Below, in pieces: positions 45,115 to 54,803 of a DNA stretch of 64,000 nt. The position numbers and the translations under genes were made by a program. The notes beneath the pieces were generated by a model. It made no database searches. It was not told where the DNA came from and saw nothing but the letters and a program-made list of their open reading frames with translations. The stretch's first letter is position 1. Every line of letters starts with the position of its first letter. This DNA comes from Krasilnikovia cinnamomea (GTDB lineage: Bacteria > Actinomycetota > Actinomycetes > Mycobacteriales > Micromonosporaceae), in NCBI RefSeq assembly GCF_004217545.1, contig NZ_SHKY01000001.1, positions 1,302,001-1,366,000 of the forward strand, given 5' to 3'.

Positions 45115-46698
45115 ATGTCCAAGTTCAACCTCAAGGGCCTGATGCCCAAGCGCGGCCGCGGTCCGCTCACGGCCGAGGCGACTCCCTCCGGCGTCACGTA
45201 CGAGGGCGGCGCGGGCTACGCCCGCGACGCGAAGAGCGAGCTGTTCCTGCTGGCCGTGACGAACCTCGTCGGCGAGGACACGTTCTACGAGAAGGCCGGC
45301 GACCGCGACCGGCGCTACGCCGACCTGGTACGCCGGGTCGCCGTGGACGATCCGGAGTGGACCGCCCGGTTCCTGCGCTGGCTGCGCGGCGGCGCCAACC
45401 TGCGCTCGGCGTCGCTGGTCGGCGCGCTGGAGGCGGCGAAGGCACTGCGGGAGGCGGGCGTGCCCGGCGGCCGGGCCATCGTCGACTCGGTGCTGCAGCG
45501 GCCCGACGAGCCGGGTGAGGCGCTCGCGTACTGGATGACCACGCACGGCCGCGCGGTGCCCAAGCCGGTCAAGCGCGGCATCGCCGACGCGGCGGCCCGG
45601 CTGTACTCGGAGCGGTCGCTGCTGAAGTACGACACGGCCTCGCACGCGTTCCGCTTCGGCGACGTCCTCGACCTGACCCACCCGTCGCCCGCGGCCGACA
45701 AGCCGTGGCAGGGTGCCCTGTTCGGGTACGCGCTGGAGCGCCGCCACGGCCGGGACACCACGCCGCCCGCGCGGCTGGCGACCCTGGTCGCCAACGCGGA
45801 GCTGCGGGACGCGGCGGCCGCCGACCCGGCGGCGCTGCTGGCCGACGGCGCGCTCGCCCGGGCGGGCATGACCTGGGAGGACGTGCTCTCGCTGGCGGGT
45901 TCGACCATGGCCAAGGACCGGCTGTGGACGGCACTGATCCCGGGCATGGGTTACATGGCGCTGCTGCGTAACCTGCGCAACTTCGACGAGGCCGGGGTGA
46001 GCGACGAGGTGGCCGAGCGGGTCTGCGCGCGGTTGGCCGACCCGGCGGAGGTGGCCCGGTCCCGGCAGTTCCCGTTCCGGTTCCTCGCCGCGTACGAGCA
46101 GGCTCCGTCGCTGCGGTGGGGGCACGCGCTGGACCGGGCGTTGCAGCTGTCGCTGGCGAACCTGCCCGCGCTGCCGGGCCGGTCGCTGATCCTCGTCGAC
46201 ACGTCGGCGTCGATGTCGTCGGGCGGCTTCTCGAAGCGGTCCACGATGAGTCCGGTCAAGGCGGCCGCGGTGTTCGGCGTGGCCCTGGCGGCCCGGGGCG
46301 AGCGGGTCGACCTGCACGGCTTCGCCGACGGCGTGTTCCGGCACGACGTGCGCGCGGGCGCCTCGGTGATCCGCGAGGTGGACCGGTTCGTGCGCCGGGT
46401 CGGCGAGGTGGGTCACGGCACCCGCATCGCGGATTCGGTGCGGGCGACGCTGCGCGGGCACGACCGCGTGTTCGTCATCTCGGACATGCAGACGTTCGCG
46501 CCGGGCTACGGCACGGGCGACGTGACCGAGGTGGTGCCGCGCGGCACGCCGCTGTACGGCTTCACCCTCGGCGGCTACCGGCGTACCGCGTTCGACGCGG
46601 GCACGCCGAACCGGATCGAGTTCGGCGGGCTGACGGACGCGACGTTCCGGATCGTCCCGCTCATCGAGGCGGGCCGTAACGCCGACTGGCCGTTCTGA
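45115..46698 (+). CDS. rsr: Ro60-like TROVE-domain RNA-binding protein
   Basis: 527 residues. The TROVE HEAT-repeat ring occupies about 1-345 (ELFLLAVTNLVGEDTFYE, WTARFLRWLRGGANLRSASL). The von Willebrand A domain follows, with MIDAS DxSxS at 362-366 and SDMQTF near 460. Bacterial Ro60 (Rsr) binds Y RNAs and misfolded RNA and helps PNPase degrade structured RNA or mature rRNA under stress. AAAGGAGA precedes ATG 45115. Three predicted Y RNAs lie directly upstream. Confidence 0.95.
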   Translation: MSKFNLKGLMPKRGRGPLTAEATPSGVTYEGGAGYARDAKSELFLLAVTNLVGEDTFYEKAGDRDRRYADLVRRVAVDDPEWTARFLRWLRGGANLRSASLVGALEAAKALREAGVPGGRAIVDSVLQRPDEPGEALAYWMTTHGRAVPKPVKRGIADAAARLYSERSLLKYDTASHAFRFGDVLDLTHPSPAADKPWQGALFGYALERRHGRDTTPPARLATLVANAELRDAAAADPAALLADGALARAGMTWEDVLSLAGSTMAKDRLWTALIPGMGYMALLRNLRNFDEAGVSDEVAERVCARLADPAEVARSRQFPFRFLAAYEQAPSLRWGHALDRALQLSLANLPALPGRSLILVDTSASMSSGGFSKRSTMSPVKAAAVFGVALAARGERVDLHGFADGVFRHDVRAGASVIREVDRFVRRVGEVGHGTRIADSVRATLRGHDRVFVISDMQTFAPGYGTGDVTEVVPRGTPLYGFTLGGYRRTAFDAGTPNRIEFGGLTDATFRIVPLIEAGRNADWPF

Positions 46699-46707
46699 CC
46701 GGCCCGG

Positions 46708-46738
46708 CCCCGCCCGGGGTGTTTCACCTCGGGCGGGG
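46708..46738 (+). terminator. Strong terminator hairpin after the TROVE gene
   Basis: CCCCGCCCGGGGTG, loop TTT, then CACCTCGGGCGGGG, one mismatch. It lies between the convergent TROVE and DUF4190 genes and can serve both. Confidence 0.7.
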
Positions 46739-46746
46739 CGCGCGGC

Positions 46747-47514
46747 TCATTTGCGCAGCGATCCGGTCAGCTGGGTCGGCCCGGTGACGACGCAGGTGAC
46801 CCCGCGGTCGTCCTCCCAGGACTCGCGCAGCGGCAGCAGCGAGTAGCTCTCCAGCTTGTCGTCCGGGGTCTTGAGGTACTTGTCCAGCTCGTCCTGGCAG
46901 CGCTTCTCGGCCTGCGTCTCGACCTGCCGCTGGCCCGGCCACGGACCCGCCGGCAGGTCGAAGACGGCGAACACCTCCCCCTCGTGGGGCAGGGCGCACG
47001 GCACCACCGGTACGTCCTCGATCGTGGTGCCGTTATCGCCTGGGACCTTGCCCACGCAGTCGCCCGTGTGCAGCCGCGTGACGGAGACGGGACCCGTGCC
47101 GCCGTCGGCGTCGGCGGACCGCCGGCCACCGGTGTCGCCGAAGACGATCCCGATGGTCACGAGGGCGCCGATCACCAGGACCCAGCAGCCGGAGGCGACG
47201 AGGCCACCGATCGCCAGGCCGCGCCCGCTCTGCCCGCGCCGCCGGATCTGGCTCAGGGCGATGATGCCGAAGATCGTGCTGAACAGCACGCCACCGATGA
47301 CGCCGAAGACCAGCGAGGCGATCGCGAAGCCGTTGGTCCCGGCCGGTGGCGGGGGCGGATAGCCCGGGTACGGCCCGGCGGGCGCCATGCCGAAGGGCGG
47401 GGCACCACCGTAGGGCTGCTGCGGGGAGCCGGGGTATGACCCATCGGCCTGTGGTGCGTGCGGCGCCGGGTACGGAGGCTGTGCCGGGTCTGGCTGCGGG
47501 AACGGCTGGGTCAC
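46747..47514 (-). CDS. DUF4190 membrane protein with septum-formation-like domain
   Basis: 255 residues from GTG 47514. A Pro/Gly/Tyr-rich cytosolic N-terminus (1-60) precedes a DUF4190 two-helix unit (about 62-125, FAIASLVFGVIGGVLF and GLAIGGLVASGCWVLVIGA). The extracytoplasmic part has paired Cys (GDCVGKVP, VVPCALPHEGEVFAVFDLP, CQDEL, VTCVV), as in actinobacterial 'septum formation' domains. Its role is uncertain. Confidence 0.82.
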   Translation of the reverse strand: MTQPFPQPDPAQPPYPAPHAPQADGSYPGSPQQPYGGAPPFGMAPAGPYPGYPPPPPAGTNGFAIASLVFGVIGGVLFSTIFGIIALSQIRRRGQSGRGLAIGGLVASGCWVLVIGALVTIGIVFGDTGGRRSADADGGTGPVSVTRLHTGDCVGKVPGDNGTTIEDVPVVPCALPHEGEVFAVFDLPAGPWPGQRQVETQAEKRCQDELDKYLKTPDDKLESYSLLPLRESWEDDRGVTCVVTGPTQLTGSLRK

Positions 47515-47581
47515 GCGACGGACGCTAGCAATCCGGGTGATCGTTTCGTGGCCCCGGAGGATCTCGATCCGGCATCGACGC

Positions 47582-48148
47582 TCAACCGGTGGCGCGGCCG
47601 GTCAGCTTGTCGCGCAGCCGGTCGACCAGCCCGACGCCGGGACCGACGAGCTTGTGGAACAGCTCGCTGTTCGGGGCGCTGGGATGGGGCCGGGTCGGCG
47701 CCAGCTTCTTGGCGGTTTCCACCTTGCCGGCGAGCTCGCGCAGCTCGTCCGCGGGCACGACGCGGCGCAGCTCCGGGAACTGCTCCGCCTCCTCGTCCTG
47801 GACGTGGTCCGCCAGCAGCGCCTCCAGCCGCCGCAGCTCCTCCTCGAACTCCGGGCCGGACACGTCGGCGTCTTCGAGCTGCTTCATCACGCGCTCGAGA
47901 TCCTTGTGTTCCTCGATGTCGTGCTCGACGGCCTTCTCCCCGTCCGCCAGGTACTTGCGCATGGCCGGGTAGACGTACATCTCCTCGGCGACGGCGTGGC
48001 GCACCAGCTCGCTGATGGCCGTGTCGGTCAGGTCGCGCCGCATCATCGGATCGGTGATCGTCCAGATCTCGCCGATCAGGGCGGTGACCTCCCGGTGGTC
48101 GGCGGTCAGAACATCGATGACATCCTCGTGGTTCGGGCTCGTCGTCAT
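47582..48148 (-). CDS. Hemerythrin-like (HHE) cation-binding protein
   Basis: 188 residues. Iron ligands are likely in DHREVTALI (about 17), RHAVAEEMYVYP (about 50), DIEEHKDLERVM (about 77) and ADHVQDEEAEQFPEL (about 112), giving the HHE four-helix bundle. Such proteins bind oxygen, nitric oxide or act in oxidative stress. GGGGAG lies near ATG 48148. It fits the stress theme, though no island palindrome was found upstream. Confidence 0.92.
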   Translation of the reverse strand: MTTSPNHEDVIDVLTADHREVTALIGEIWTITDPMMRRDLTDTAISELVRHAVAEEMYVYPAMRKYLADGEKAVEHDIEEHKDLERVMKQLEDADVSGPEFEEELRRLEALLADHVQDEEAEQFPELRRVVPADELRELAGKVETAKKLAPTRPHPSAPNSELFHKLVGPGVGLVDRLRDKLTGRATG

Positions 48149-48205
48149 GGGAACTCCCCAGGTCGGAATCGACGGACAGGCGTCGGGTACCCGGGGACGC
48201 GACGA

Positions 48206-48994
48206 TTACACGTCTCCCCGGCCCAGGTGGGTGGCGAACCAGTCGGTCATCGCGGCGTCGACCGCCTTGGCCTCCGGTAGCTGCGGGGCCGGCTGGTCCC
48301 CCGGCCGTTCCGCCAGTGGGTGGGCCAGTCCCGGCACGGTGACCAGCTTTCCCCGGGGCAGGGCCGCCGCCAGGTCGGCGGCGTCGGCGCGGAACGACGG
48401 GTAGTCCTCCTCGCCGCTGACCACCAGGGTCGCGGGCGGCAGCTCGGCGGCGCGGGCCACGAAGTCGAGCCGGGCGGCGGCGGCCCGGGAGGCGTCGTTC
48501 CACGCGTACGGTTCGCCGGTCATCGACTCGATCAGCGACACCAACGACGTGGCGCGGATCGCGGCGTTGACGACCGCGACGGCGGCCACCGGCACCACGC
48601 CGGACGCCGCGACCGCAAGGGCGACCGCCCCGCCGAGCGAACCACCGACGATGCCGACCGGGCCCTCGGCGAACGGGAAGCGGGACGCGAGCTCGGCCCA
48701 CGCGGCGGGGAACTCCTGCGTGGCCTGCCGGACGACCGGGTCGGCGTAGGCCATCATCGGGTCACGCCGGGACAGTTCGTAGCCCTCCGGGTATGCCCGC
48801 CTGCCGGACCAGGGCATGCCCAGGTACAGCCGCCAGGCGTCCACACCGGCCAGCGGAAGGGCCGCCGCGAACGCGGCGTCGGTGCAGGGCGCGTCCATCA
48901 GGTGCCAGGCCACCACCACCGGCGCCGGACCGGCACCCGAGGCGGGCGGCAGCAGGGTGTACGGGACCGCACCGGCCGTACCGTCGAAAGTCAT
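48206..48994 (-). CDS. Alpha/beta hydrolase
   Basis: 262 residues. The nucleophile elbow is GIVGGSLGGAVALAVA (Ser near 128); the catalytic Asp is probably in VVSGEEDYPSFRAD (about 203) and the His in VPGLAHPLAERP (about 229). No signal peptide. It resembles dienelactone-hydrolase-like esterases; the substrate is unknown. ATG 48994 lacks a clear ribosome site. Confidence 0.82.
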   Translation of the reverse strand: MTFDGTAGAVPYTLLPPASGAGPAPVVVAWHLMDAPCTDAAFAAALPLAGVDAWRLYLGMPWSGRRAYPEGYELSRRDPMMAYADPVVRQATQEFPAAWAELASRFPFAEGPVGIVGGSLGGAVALAVAASGVVPVAAVAVVNAAIRATSLVSLIESMTGEPYAWNDASRAAAARLDFVARAAELPPATLVVSGEEDYPSFRADAADLAAALPRGKLVTVPGLAHPLAERPGDQPAPQLPEAKAVDAAMTDWFATHLGRGDV

Positions 48995-49187
48995 GCTCGA
49001 CAGCCTAGGCGCCGCCACCGGGCGGTTCGCCCGCCGAGCGTCGACCTGACCGCCTCGGGGGTGCGGGCGACGACGGCCGTGATGATCGGCCGCTGGATCA
49101 GGATGGGATGGGCGGCCAGCGCCTCGCACCCGAACCGCAACCCGCACCTGACTAAAGATCGTCACCTGTGCGGGCGATCTGTGCGCT

Positions 49188-50156
49188 ATGACACACAAGG
49201 ACCCGGCGCGTCTGCCCGCGGCGGACGTCGGTCACTCCGCGTGGCGCCGCCGGCTCGCCCTCGTGGTGCTGCCGCTGGCCCTCGTCGCCGTCCCTGGTGC
49301 CACCCCCGCGAACGCCTCAGCGCCCACCGGTCCCGCCTCGGCCGCCGAGGCCCTGACGAGCGGCCTGGTCGCCGGCACCGCCGCGACCGGCCAGGCGGCG
49401 GGCAAGCCGCGCGGCAACCCGCGGGCGTACAAGTTCCTCAGCCAGTCGAAGCCGACGGATCTGGTGGCGCGCTGGAACCCGTGCACGCCCATCACCTACC
49501 GGGTCAACCTCGCCCGCTCCCGCAAGGGAGCCTTGAAGGACGTCAAGACCGCCCTGTGGCGCGTCCACCAGGCCACCGGGCTGCGGTTCGTGTACAAGGG
49601 CACGACCAATGTCATCCCGTTCGCCAAACCCGGATACTCCGGCGACTACCCCGCCGACACGCACCTGGTCATCGCCTGGGCCACCCCCGGCAAGCACAGC
49701 ACCCAGATCCCCGCCGACGCCGGTGGCCTGGCCGGCATGGGCGGCTCGTGGTGGACGGGGGCGTACACCCGCACCGGCCGCCCGGCCAGCCGGATCACCG
49801 ACGGGTTCGTCGTGCTGAACGCGTCGATGCGCCTGCCCGCCGGGTTCGGCAAGGGCAACCGGAACGGCTGGCAGGGCACACGCGGCCAACTGCTCATGCA
49901 CGAGATCGGGCACGCGATCGGCCTCGACCACCCGAGGATCAAAGACAGGCACGAGATCATGTCGCCGACCATGAGCCGGAAGAAGGCGGTCTGGGGCGCG
50001 GGCGACATCAACGGGCTGCGCCGCCTGGGAACCAGGGGCGGCTGCCTGTACGACGAGAACCCCACCGAGCCCGCCGGACCGGCGGCCATCCGGGTGTCCA
50101 GCCTGCCGCGCCAGGTCCCGGCCGACGACCGGCATGAGGCGCGCGCCCTGCCCTGA
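49188..50156 (+). CDS. Secreted zinc metalloprotease (metzincin)
   Basis: 322 residues. A signal peptide (RRRLALVVLPLALVAVPGAT, about 20-40) is followed by a propeptide-like region. The zinc motif HEIGHAIGLDH starts at residue 238 (HExxHxxGxxH), and IMSP forms a Met-turn. This is a matrixin-like or related metzincin that would cleave extracellular proteins. A GATCG/CGATC inverted repeat lies just before ATG 49188. It converges with the secreted protein at 50223. Confidence 0.9.
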   Translation: MTHKDPARLPAADVGHSAWRRRLALVVLPLALVAVPGATPANASAPTGPASAAEALTSGLVAGTAATGQAAGKPRGNPRAYKFLSQSKPTDLVARWNPCTPITYRVNLARSRKGALKDVKTALWRVHQATGLRFVYKGTTNVIPFAKPGYSGDYPADTHLVIAWATPGKHSTQIPADAGGLAGMGGSWWTGAYTRTGRPASRITDGFVVLNASMRLPAGFGKGNRNGWQGTRGQLLMHEIGHAIGLDHPRIKDRHEIMSPTMSRKKAVWGAGDINGLRRLGTRGGCLYDENPTEPAGPAAIRVSSLPRQVPADDRHEARALP

Positions 50157-50174
50157 CCGGCCCCGGCCCGGATC

Positions 50175-50200
50175 GGGCCGCCGGTGGGTGCCGGCGGCCC
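50175..50200. terminator. Bidirectional terminator hairpin
   Basis: GGGCCGCCGG, loop TGGGTG, CCGGCGGCCC: perfect 10-bp stem between the convergent genes 49188 and 50223. Confidence 0.65.
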
Positions 50201-50222
50201 GGAGGTGCGGTTCAGCGGAGCG

Positions 50223-50978
50223 TCAGGGCCGGGGCGTGACGTTGCCGGTGACGGTCAGCGTGGCCCGGGCACCGTTGAGATGCCCGCCGTTGAAGGTGCT
50301 CGTGCCGGCGAGGGTGACGTTGCCGGCCGCGTCCATCGCGATGCCGCCCGGCTGGTCGGTGCCCAGGGTGATCGGCAGGCGCGAGTCCGAGTCCAACGGC
50401 CAGGCCAGGTCCTCGTCGAACAGCAGGCCCAGGTTGAGACTCAGCCGGCCCGAGGAGCGGTTGAACTGCCCGGCGTTGGACTCCAGCCGTACGGTCACGC
50501 GGAAGCTGACCGGGCCCGCCTGGATGAGGTCGCTGGTGATGGTCGGCCAGGACCGGACACTGACGTTCTCGCGGTTCACGCCGTCGAAGTAGAGGTTGAA
50601 CGACACGTCGCGGACCAGCGGCTCCGTAACCCGGCTGTCCGTCGTGGTCAGCGTCACGCGTCCGGTGAACGTGGCCAGCAGCGCCGGCTTGGACCCGTCG
50701 TTGTCGCGCAGGCACTTCTCGTAGCGCGGCTTCACCACGGCGATCTCCGCCTTCACCTCGCGGATCTGCTCCACGATGGCGGGCTTCTGCGAAGGTGACG
50801 CGGACTTCAGCTCGTCCTGCAGCGAGGCCAGTTCGGAGTTGAGGCCCTTCAACTGAGCGAAGTCGGCCTGGCAGGGCGCCGGGACGGCGTACGCGGGCGA
50901 CGCGGCGGGCGCCAGCAGCGCGCCGGTGGAAAGCACCGCGCCCAGGAGCGCTGTCGCGATGCGGCGGGACGATGTCAC
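50223..50978 (-). CDS. Secreted coiled-coil protein with beta domain
   Basis: 251 residues from GTG 50978 with GGAGG 6 nt upstream. A signal peptide ends at about SPAYA-VPAPC (residue 30). A coiled coil (about 38-75, LKGLNSELASLQDELKS ... EVKAEIAVVK) is followed by a beta-rich region with TFTGRVTLTTTDS and FRVTVRLESNAGQFNRSSGR. No family is recognised. Upstream DNA (50979-51147) holds no other gene. Confidence 0.75.
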   Translation of the reverse strand: MTSSRRIATALLGAVLSTGALLAPAASPAYAVPAPCQADFAQLKGLNSELASLQDELKSASPSQKPAIVEQIREVKAEIAVVKPRYEKCLRDNDGSKPALLATFTGRVTLTTTDSRVTEPLVRDVSFNLYFDGVNRENVSVRSWPTITSDLIQAGPVSFRVTVRLESNAGQFNRSSGRLSLNLGLLFDEDLAWPLDSDSRLPITLGTDQPGGIAMDAAGNVTLAGTSTFNGGHLNGARATLTVTGNVTPRP

Positions 50979-51147
50979 GTGAATCCTCCGTGCGGTCGGT
51001 GCGGCCGCTGGCGGTCGGCGGCCCGGTCGCCCGGTGGTGTGTTGCCGGGCGTGGCAACGGACGCTAGCCGCGTCACGCCGGGCCGGACATGCGGAAACCT
51101 GGGTGTTCCGGCGGCGGGAACCTGCATTTGCGCCCCCGTCGACCGCC

Positions 51148-52944
51148 ATGAATACTTCGGAACCCTCAGATGCGGACCGGAGGTCGAGGGTGGGGCGGGT
51201 GCGAGGCGCCGTCGCCGGATGCGCGGCGGCGCTGGCGTTCAGCCTCACCGCGATCGCGGCGTCGTGGCAGGAGTCGTCGGGCCAGCTCTGGCTGGACGCG
51301 GGGATGCGCCTGTGGGGACTGGTCGGCGTGGTGGTCGGCACGGTGGTGTGGGTCCGCGCGCCGCAACCCCACCTCGGCCGGTTGATGGTCTGGGCGGCCG
51401 CGGTGTGGCACCTCAACTTCCTGCGCGGGGTGGATCAGCCGGTGGTCGCCGCCGTGGGCTTCTGCGGTGCGTACGCCTGGACCGCCGCCCTCGGGCACGT
51501 GCTTTACACCTGGCCGACCGGCCGGGCCACCACCCGGCTGGCGCGGCTGTTCGTCCCGGTCGGTTACGTCGCGTCGATCGGGACGCAGGTGCTGGTGTAC
51601 GTGGTCGACGGCCCGACGGTTCCGCGGGCGTTCGGGCAGCCGGGCGGTCGGACGGCCGCCGCGGCGGTTGGCAGCGTGGTGTTCGCGGTCCTCGCGGCGA
51701 ACATGATCGGGATCATGCTGTGGCGTTGGGTACGGGCCAGCCGGATGCGGCGCCGATCCGCGACACCAGTCTGGACGTTCATCGTCGTGGCCTGCGCGAC
51801 GGGCGTCGCGGTCGCGCTGGTGGCGCTGCTCGACCTGCCCCGCCGTATCGAGATGGCGTTGATGCTGGCCGCCATGGTGACCAGCCTGCCGTTCGTCCCG
51901 CTCATTCACGTCGTGCAGCGCAACCGCAGCCGCACCGCGACGTGGCGGGTGGCCCAGGTGGCGCTGCGGGAGGACCAGCCGGCCACCGAGGAACCCGCAC
52001 CGGCCCGCCTGGAACGCTCCCTGGCCGAGGCGGTCGGCGACCCGACGCTGCGGCTGCTGTACCCGGCGCCCGGCGGCGGGTACGTCGACGGCGCCGGGAA
52101 ACACCTGCCGGAACTGCCCGGAGACGGCTCGGGCCGGGCGGTCACCCCGGTCGAACGCCGGGGCCGCCTCATGGCGGTCATCGAACACGACGAAGCCCTG
52201 CACAACGAAAGCACCGTCGCCGAGGCCGCCGGGGCCGCCGCCGGCCTGGCCCTGGAGAACGCCCACCTGTACGCGACACTGCACGCCCAGATCGACCAGC
52301 TGCACGATTCCCGGCACCGCATCGCCACCAGCGCCCTCGCCGAACGCCGACGCATCCAGCGCGACCTGCACGACGGCGCCCAGCAGGAACTCTTCGCCGT
52401 CCTGGTGCTGCTCGACATGGCCCGCCGCGCGTCCGATCCGGAAGCCGCCACGGGCATGGCGCACCGGGCGCACCGGCAGCTCGGCGACGCGATCGCGTCC
52501 CTGCGGCTGCTCACCGAGGGCATCTACCCGGCGACCCTGGTCGAGCACGGCCTGACGCCCGCCGTGGAAAGCCTCGTCGACCGGGCGCCGCTGCCCGTCA
52601 CCGTGGACACCTCCGCGGGCCGCCACCAGCCGGACATCGAGATCACCGCGTACTTCGTGGTGGCCGAGGCGCTGGGCAACGTCTACAAGCACGCGAACGC
52701 CACACAGGTGCACGTGTCCATCCGGTGCCGCGACGGCAGTCTCGTGCTCCGGATCGCCGACGACGGCCGCGGCGACGCCGACCCGGACGGCACGGGCCTG
52801 CGCGCGCTCGCCGACCGGGTCGCCACGGTCGGGGGCACCCTCACGATCACCGCCGGTGAGGCCGGTGGCACGGTCGTCGTGGCCGACTTCCCGTTACGCC
52901 AACCCTGTCTTCACGTGCGAGGGGAGCAGCCGTGCACGTCGTGA
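51148..52944 (+). CDS. NarL-type sensor histidine kinase
   Basis: 598 residues from ATG 51148. The first ~270 residues carry seven or eight helices (AGCAAALAFSLTAIAAS, RLMVWAAAVWHLNFL ...), so the signal is probably sensed in the membrane. A GAF-like section follows. The HisKA_3 motif AERRRIQRDLHDGAQQELFA contains the phosphorylated His, and the ATPase has AEALGNVYKHANA and DDGRGDADPDGTGL. It overlaps the response regulator by 13 nt. Confidence 0.9.
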   Translation: MNTSEPSDADRRSRVGRVRGAVAGCAAALAFSLTAIAASWQESSGQLWLDAGMRLWGLVGVVVGTVVWVRAPQPHLGRLMVWAAAVWHLNFLRGVDQPVVAAVGFCGAYAWTAALGHVLYTWPTGRATTRLARLFVPVGYVASIGTQVLVYVVDGPTVPRAFGQPGGRTAAAAVGSVVFAVLAANMIGIMLWRWVRASRMRRRSATPVWTFIVVACATGVAVALVALLDLPRRIEMALMLAAMVTSLPFVPLIHVVQRNRSRTATWRVAQVALREDQPATEEPAPARLERSLAEAVGDPTLRLLYPAPGGGYVDGAGKHLPELPGDGSGRAVTPVERRGRLMAVIEHDEALHNESTVAEAAGAAAGLALENAHLYATLHAQIDQLHDSRHRIATSALAERRRIQRDLHDGAQQELFAVLVLLDMARRASDPEAATGMAHRAHRQLGDAIASLRLLTEGIYPATLVEHGLTPAVESLVDRAPLPVTVDTSAGRHQPDIEITAYFVVAEALGNVYKHANATQVHVSIRCRDGSLVLRIADDGRGDADPDGTGLRALADRVATVGGTLTITAGEAGGTVVVADFPLRQPCLHVRGEQPCTS

Positions 52945-53609
52945 TCGTCGAGGATCAGGGCCTGCTGCGCGACGCGCTGGCCGAAGGACTCACGGGGCAG
53001 GGTGTCCACGTCACGGCGAAGGTCCAGGACGCCGACGGCGCGCTGGCCGCGATCAACGCCGCCGCCCCCGACGTCGCGATCCTCGACATCCGGCTGCCGC
53101 CGACGTTCAGCGACGAGGGCCTGGTGATCGCGGAACAGGTCCGCGAGCGCTATCCCGAGGTCGGTCTGCTGGTGCTGTCGTCGTACGCCGAGGTGGCCTA
53201 CGCCGAACGACTGCTGCACATGCAGGACGAGTCCCGCGCGATCGGATACCTGCTGAAGGAGCGCGTCGGCGACCTCGCCGAACTCACCGAGGCCCTGCGC
53301 CGGGTCGCGGCCGGTGAGGTGGTCATCGACCCGCTGCTGATCGACCGGCTGATGCGCCGCCGCCGCGCACCCGACCCGCTGGCGGCGCTGAGCCCGCACG
53401 AGCGCCGGATCCTGGCCCTGGTGGCCGAGGGCCGCTCCAACCTGGGTATCGCGCGGGAACTCGGCAACCAGATCAGCACGGTGGAGAAGCACGTGTCGGT
53501 GATCGCGGACAAGCTGCGGCTGCCGGCGGCCCGCGACACCGACCGGCGCCACGTCAACATGCGCGTCCTCGCCGCCCTGGTCTACCTGCGCAGCCTCGAC
53601 CAGGTCTGA
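52932..53609 (+). CDS. NarL-type response regulator
   Basis: 225 residues from GTG 52932. Receiver motifs are IVEDQGLLR, phospho-acceptor Asp in AILDIRLPPTF (about 55), SSYAE and LLKER. The HTH reads LSPHERRILALVAEGRSNLGI and ISTVEKHVSVIADKL. Partner of the kinase at 51148; its targets are unknown. It is a possible, less favoured candidate for the island regulator. Confidence 0.93.
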   Translation: MHVVIVEDQGLLRDALAEGLTGQGVHVTAKVQDADGALAAINAAAPDVAILDIRLPPTFSDEGLVIAEQVRERYPEVGLLVLSSYAEVAYAERLLHMQDESRAIGYLLKERVGDLAELTEALRRVAAGEVVIDPLLIDRLMRRRRAPDPLAALSPHERRILALVAEGRSNLGIARELGNQISTVEKHVSVIADKLRLPAARDTDRRHVNMRVLAALVYLRSLDQV

Positions 53610-53709
53610 ATCACCCGGCGGTCCTCATCACTGACCGGGGCCCGCCGGATGTGGTGCACTGGTCGTCCCCGGGCCCACCATCCGCGCGGGCCGACCTGAG
53701 GAGCACACC

Positions 53710-54708
53710 GTGACCGACGCCAAGCCGCGCCGACTCATCCACCCGCGCCGCTGGACACCCCCGGCCGCCGCCCCGGACGCGGGCCCGACCGCCCCGCTGA
53801 TGGTCGAGCGGCGGCTGCCCACGGGCGCGCCGGGCCCCGAGGACGTGGCCTTCGACGCCACGGGCGGGGTCATCACGGGCACGGCCGACGGCAGCATCGA
53901 GCGGATCGACCCGGCGACGGGCGCGCGTACGGTCCTGGGCAACACCGGTGGGCGGCCGCTCGGCCTCGAACCGCGCCCCGACGGCACCGTACTGATCTGC
54001 GACTACGACCGGGGCCTACTGCGCCTGGTGGACGGCCGGCTCGAGGTGCTGGCCGACGCGGTGGACGGGCAGCGGATCACGTTCGCCAGCAACGTGGCCG
54101 AGGCGCCGGACGGCACGATCTGGTTCACCACCTCGACGAGCGAGTGGCACGTGGAGCACTACCTCGGGGACATGTTCGAGCACTCCGGCACGGGCCGCCT
54201 GCTGTGCCGCACACCGGACGGCACGGTACGTACGGTGGAGAGCGGGTTGAAGTTCGCCAATGGGGTGGTGGTCGCGCCCGATGGCTCGCACCTGGTGTTC
54301 GCGGAGACCTCCGGGTACCGGATCCGGCGGCACTGGCTGACCGGCCCGCAGGCGGGCACCACGGACACCCTGGTGGAGAATCTGCCCGGCTTCCCGGACA
54401 ACATGAGCCTGGGCAGCGACGGCCTGCTGTGGGTGGCGATCGCCGCGCCGCGCAACGCGCTGCTGGACCGGCTGCTTCCACTGCCCGGCTTCCTGCGCAC
54501 GCTGGTGTGGAACCTGCCCGAGGCGGTCCGTCCCGAGGCCACCCCGATCGCCTGGGTGATGGCGTTCGACTTCAGCGGCCAGGTGGTGCACGACCTGCGC
54601 GGCAAGGACTGCGGATACGGCTTCGTCACGTCGGTGGCCGAGCGCGACGGCACGCTTGTCGTCGGCAGCCTGTCCGAGGACGCCGTCGCGGTGGTCCGCT
54701 CCCACTGA
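53710..54708 (+). CDS. SMP-30/strictosidine-synthase-like propeller protein
   Basis: 332 residues. Six-bladed propeller features: GPEDVAFDATGGVITGTADG, RPLGLEPRPDGTVLICDY, NVAEAPDGTIWFTTSTSEWH, LKFANGVVVAPDGSHLVFAE and FPDNMSLGSDGLLWVAIA. Related proteins hydrolyse lactones or esters, but many are uncharacterised. No signal peptide. A GAGGAG site precedes GTG 53710. The gap before it (53610-53709) shows nothing else. Confidence 0.88.
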   Translation: MTDAKPRRLIHPRRWTPPAAAPDAGPTAPLMVERRLPTGAPGPEDVAFDATGGVITGTADGSIERIDPATGARTVLGNTGGRPLGLEPRPDGTVLICDYDRGLLRLVDGRLEVLADAVDGQRITFASNVAEAPDGTIWFTTSTSEWHVEHYLGDMFEHSGTGRLLCRTPDGTVRTVESGLKFANGVVVAPDGSHLVFAETSGYRIRRHWLTGPQAGTTDTLVENLPGFPDNMSLGSDGLLWVAIAAPRNALLDRLLPLPGFLRTLVWNLPEAVRPEATPIAWVMAFDFSGQVVHDLRGKDCGYGFVTSVAERDGTLVVGSLSEDAVAVVRSH

Positions 54709-54803
54709 CGACTCTGGGCCGTCGGCGCTCCCAGCCGTAGACTCCACCGCGGCGGCCCGGTGCTTGGGCTGCCCTCCGGACTGCTGGCAGGGACCGTGAC
54801 GTC

